64,000 bases of DNA from Pseudomonas sp. Bc-h (GTDB lineage Bacteria > Pseudomonadota > Gammaproteobacteria > Pseudomonadales > Pseudomonadaceae): assembly GCF_002080045.1 (NCBI RefSeq), contig NZ_MUIN01000007.1:214421-278420 (forward strand), written 5' to 3'. The position numbers and the translations under genes are program-made. How positions within the stretch are numbered: the stretch's first letter is position 1; each line of letters opens with the position of its first letter. Under the pieces are notes generated by a model. It was given only the letters and a program-made list of their open reading frames with translations. It ran no database searches and was not told where the DNA came from. Below are positions 63,556 to 64,000 of the stretch, piece by piece.

Positions 63556-64000
63556 TCAGATAGTGGCTTTAAGGCAAAACAGAGTGGTGTCCGGGTCGTC
63601 GGCGCGCGGATGAAAACCGAATTCCAGAGGCGCGCAGGCGTCGCGGGCCATGGTCAGAAAGCCCAGGCCCGCGCCCTTGCTGTCTTCCGGTGTCTCGGCG
63701 CGCAGCGTCACTTTGTAGGCCTGCTTGATTTCTTCGATCGACATGTTGCGCAGCGGCTCGAGTTTTTCACGCAGGCGTTCGATGTCGACGGTAGCGATCG
63801 GGTTGGCGCAGAGCATCAGATGGCGCTCGCCGTCACTGCTGATGCACACCGCGCCCTGACGCAGTCCGGACTCATCGGCAACCGATGCGCTGAGGGCATC
63901 GGAGGAGTAATGAATGATGTTCTGCGAGAGTTCGACGAATGAGGAAAACAGCTTGCGCCGCGTGGGGCCACTGACGCCCGAGATTTCCAGCTGCAACTTC
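63556..64000 (-). CDS. siaB: SiaB-family protein kinase, 3' part only
   Basis: The frame is open to the window edge, so the start and probably 30-40 N-terminal residues are outside. The part seen has SGPTRRKLFSSFVELSQNIIHYSSDA, the N-box-like helix of the GHKL/HATPase fold, and GAGLGFLTMARDA, the G2-like ATP-lid motif. It phosphorylates SiaC, antagonised by the SiaA phosphatase expected next upstream. Confidence 0.9.
   Translation of the reverse strand, partial: KLQLEISGVSGPTRRKLFSSFVELSQNIIHYSSDALSASVADESGLRQGAVCISSDGERHLMLCANPIATVDIERLREKLEPLRNMSIEEIKQAYKVTLRAETPEDSKGAGLGFLTMARDACAPLEFGFHPRADDPDTTLFCLKATI

Overview
The window looks like chromosomal DNA of a fluorescent-group Pseudomonas. 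It is GC-rich, densely packed with short operons, and carries family signatures typical of that genus: an OprD porin, several EmrAB/NodT efflux operons, a puu/spu-type polyamine module, the siaBCD signalling genes, and intergenic REP palindromes built around the GGGAGCTTGCTCGCGA-type core. I see no rRNA, tRNA, CRISPR array, transposase or phage genes. Species level cannot be decided from the sequence alone.

Layout, left to right. 1-4324: the 3' end of an exopolysaccharide/O-polysaccharide operon (glycosyltransferase, polymerase/ligase, hexapeptide acyltransferase, MurJ/Wzx-type flippase). 4350-6939: LysR regulator, VOC protein and class III CoA-transferase. 7048-11156: first tripartite EmrAB-type efflux operon. 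11300-15062: family 2 glycosyltransferase, molybdenum cofactor genes moeA, moaB and mobA, and a small lipoprotein. 15111-15845: a dense mosaic of inverted repeats. 15850-20775: polyamine (gamma-glutamyl-putrescine) module with an AraC regulator. 21210-25836: beta-carbonic anhydrase, a LysR relic, a secreted esterase, an MFS transporter and a YoaK/DUF1275 protein. 25887-30316: OprD porin, then a diguanylate cyclase translationally coupled to a PotD-like periplasmic binding protein. 30502-38748: VOC protein, MscS channel, a broken YdeP-type molybdoenzyme gene, an SDR, a DUF4142 protein, a wrecked second cyoABCD operon and an FMN reductase. 39057-40066: an AT-richer two-gene module of unknown function. 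40121-45030: CecR-like TetR regulator divergent from a second EmrAB/NodT efflux operon with a clear palindrome in its promoter. 45032-49912: NAD-epimerase, XRE/MmyB regulator, outer-membrane and periplasmic proteins, a tiny lipoprotein, a glutaredoxin-MauE fusion and a GFA enzyme. 49912-50235: repeat mosaic. 50286-61574: a hydroxyproline-type catabolic and uptake cluster (GlxA-type regulator, proline-racemase-family enzyme, ProU-type ABC transporter with two permeases, FAD oxidase, aldehyde dehydrogenase, DapA-family lyase, LysR). 61702-64000: PhnB-like protein, then siaD, siaC and the 3' part of siaB.

How it works together. Most of the window is transport and small-molecule catabolism (polyamines, hydroxyproline/betaine-like compounds, drug export). 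Two c-di-GMP synthesis modules (27558-30316 and 62390-64000) and a polysaccharide operon point to surface-lifestyle control. Gene decay is concentrated at 31892-38135: the YdeP-type gene has a frameshift plus a large internal deletion, and the cyo copy carries a nonsense codon in cyoA, a truncated cyoB with an inverted internal fragment, and a frameshift in cyoD.

The observations I rate highest are the binding-protein/diguanylate-cyclase pair (an NspS-MbaA-like architecture), the inverted cyoB fragment, the proline-racemase-family enzyme whose second catalytic cysteine position is glycine, and the AT-rich orphan membrane module at 39057-40066. All functional assignments are from reading translated sequence and remembered family features; no database search was possible.
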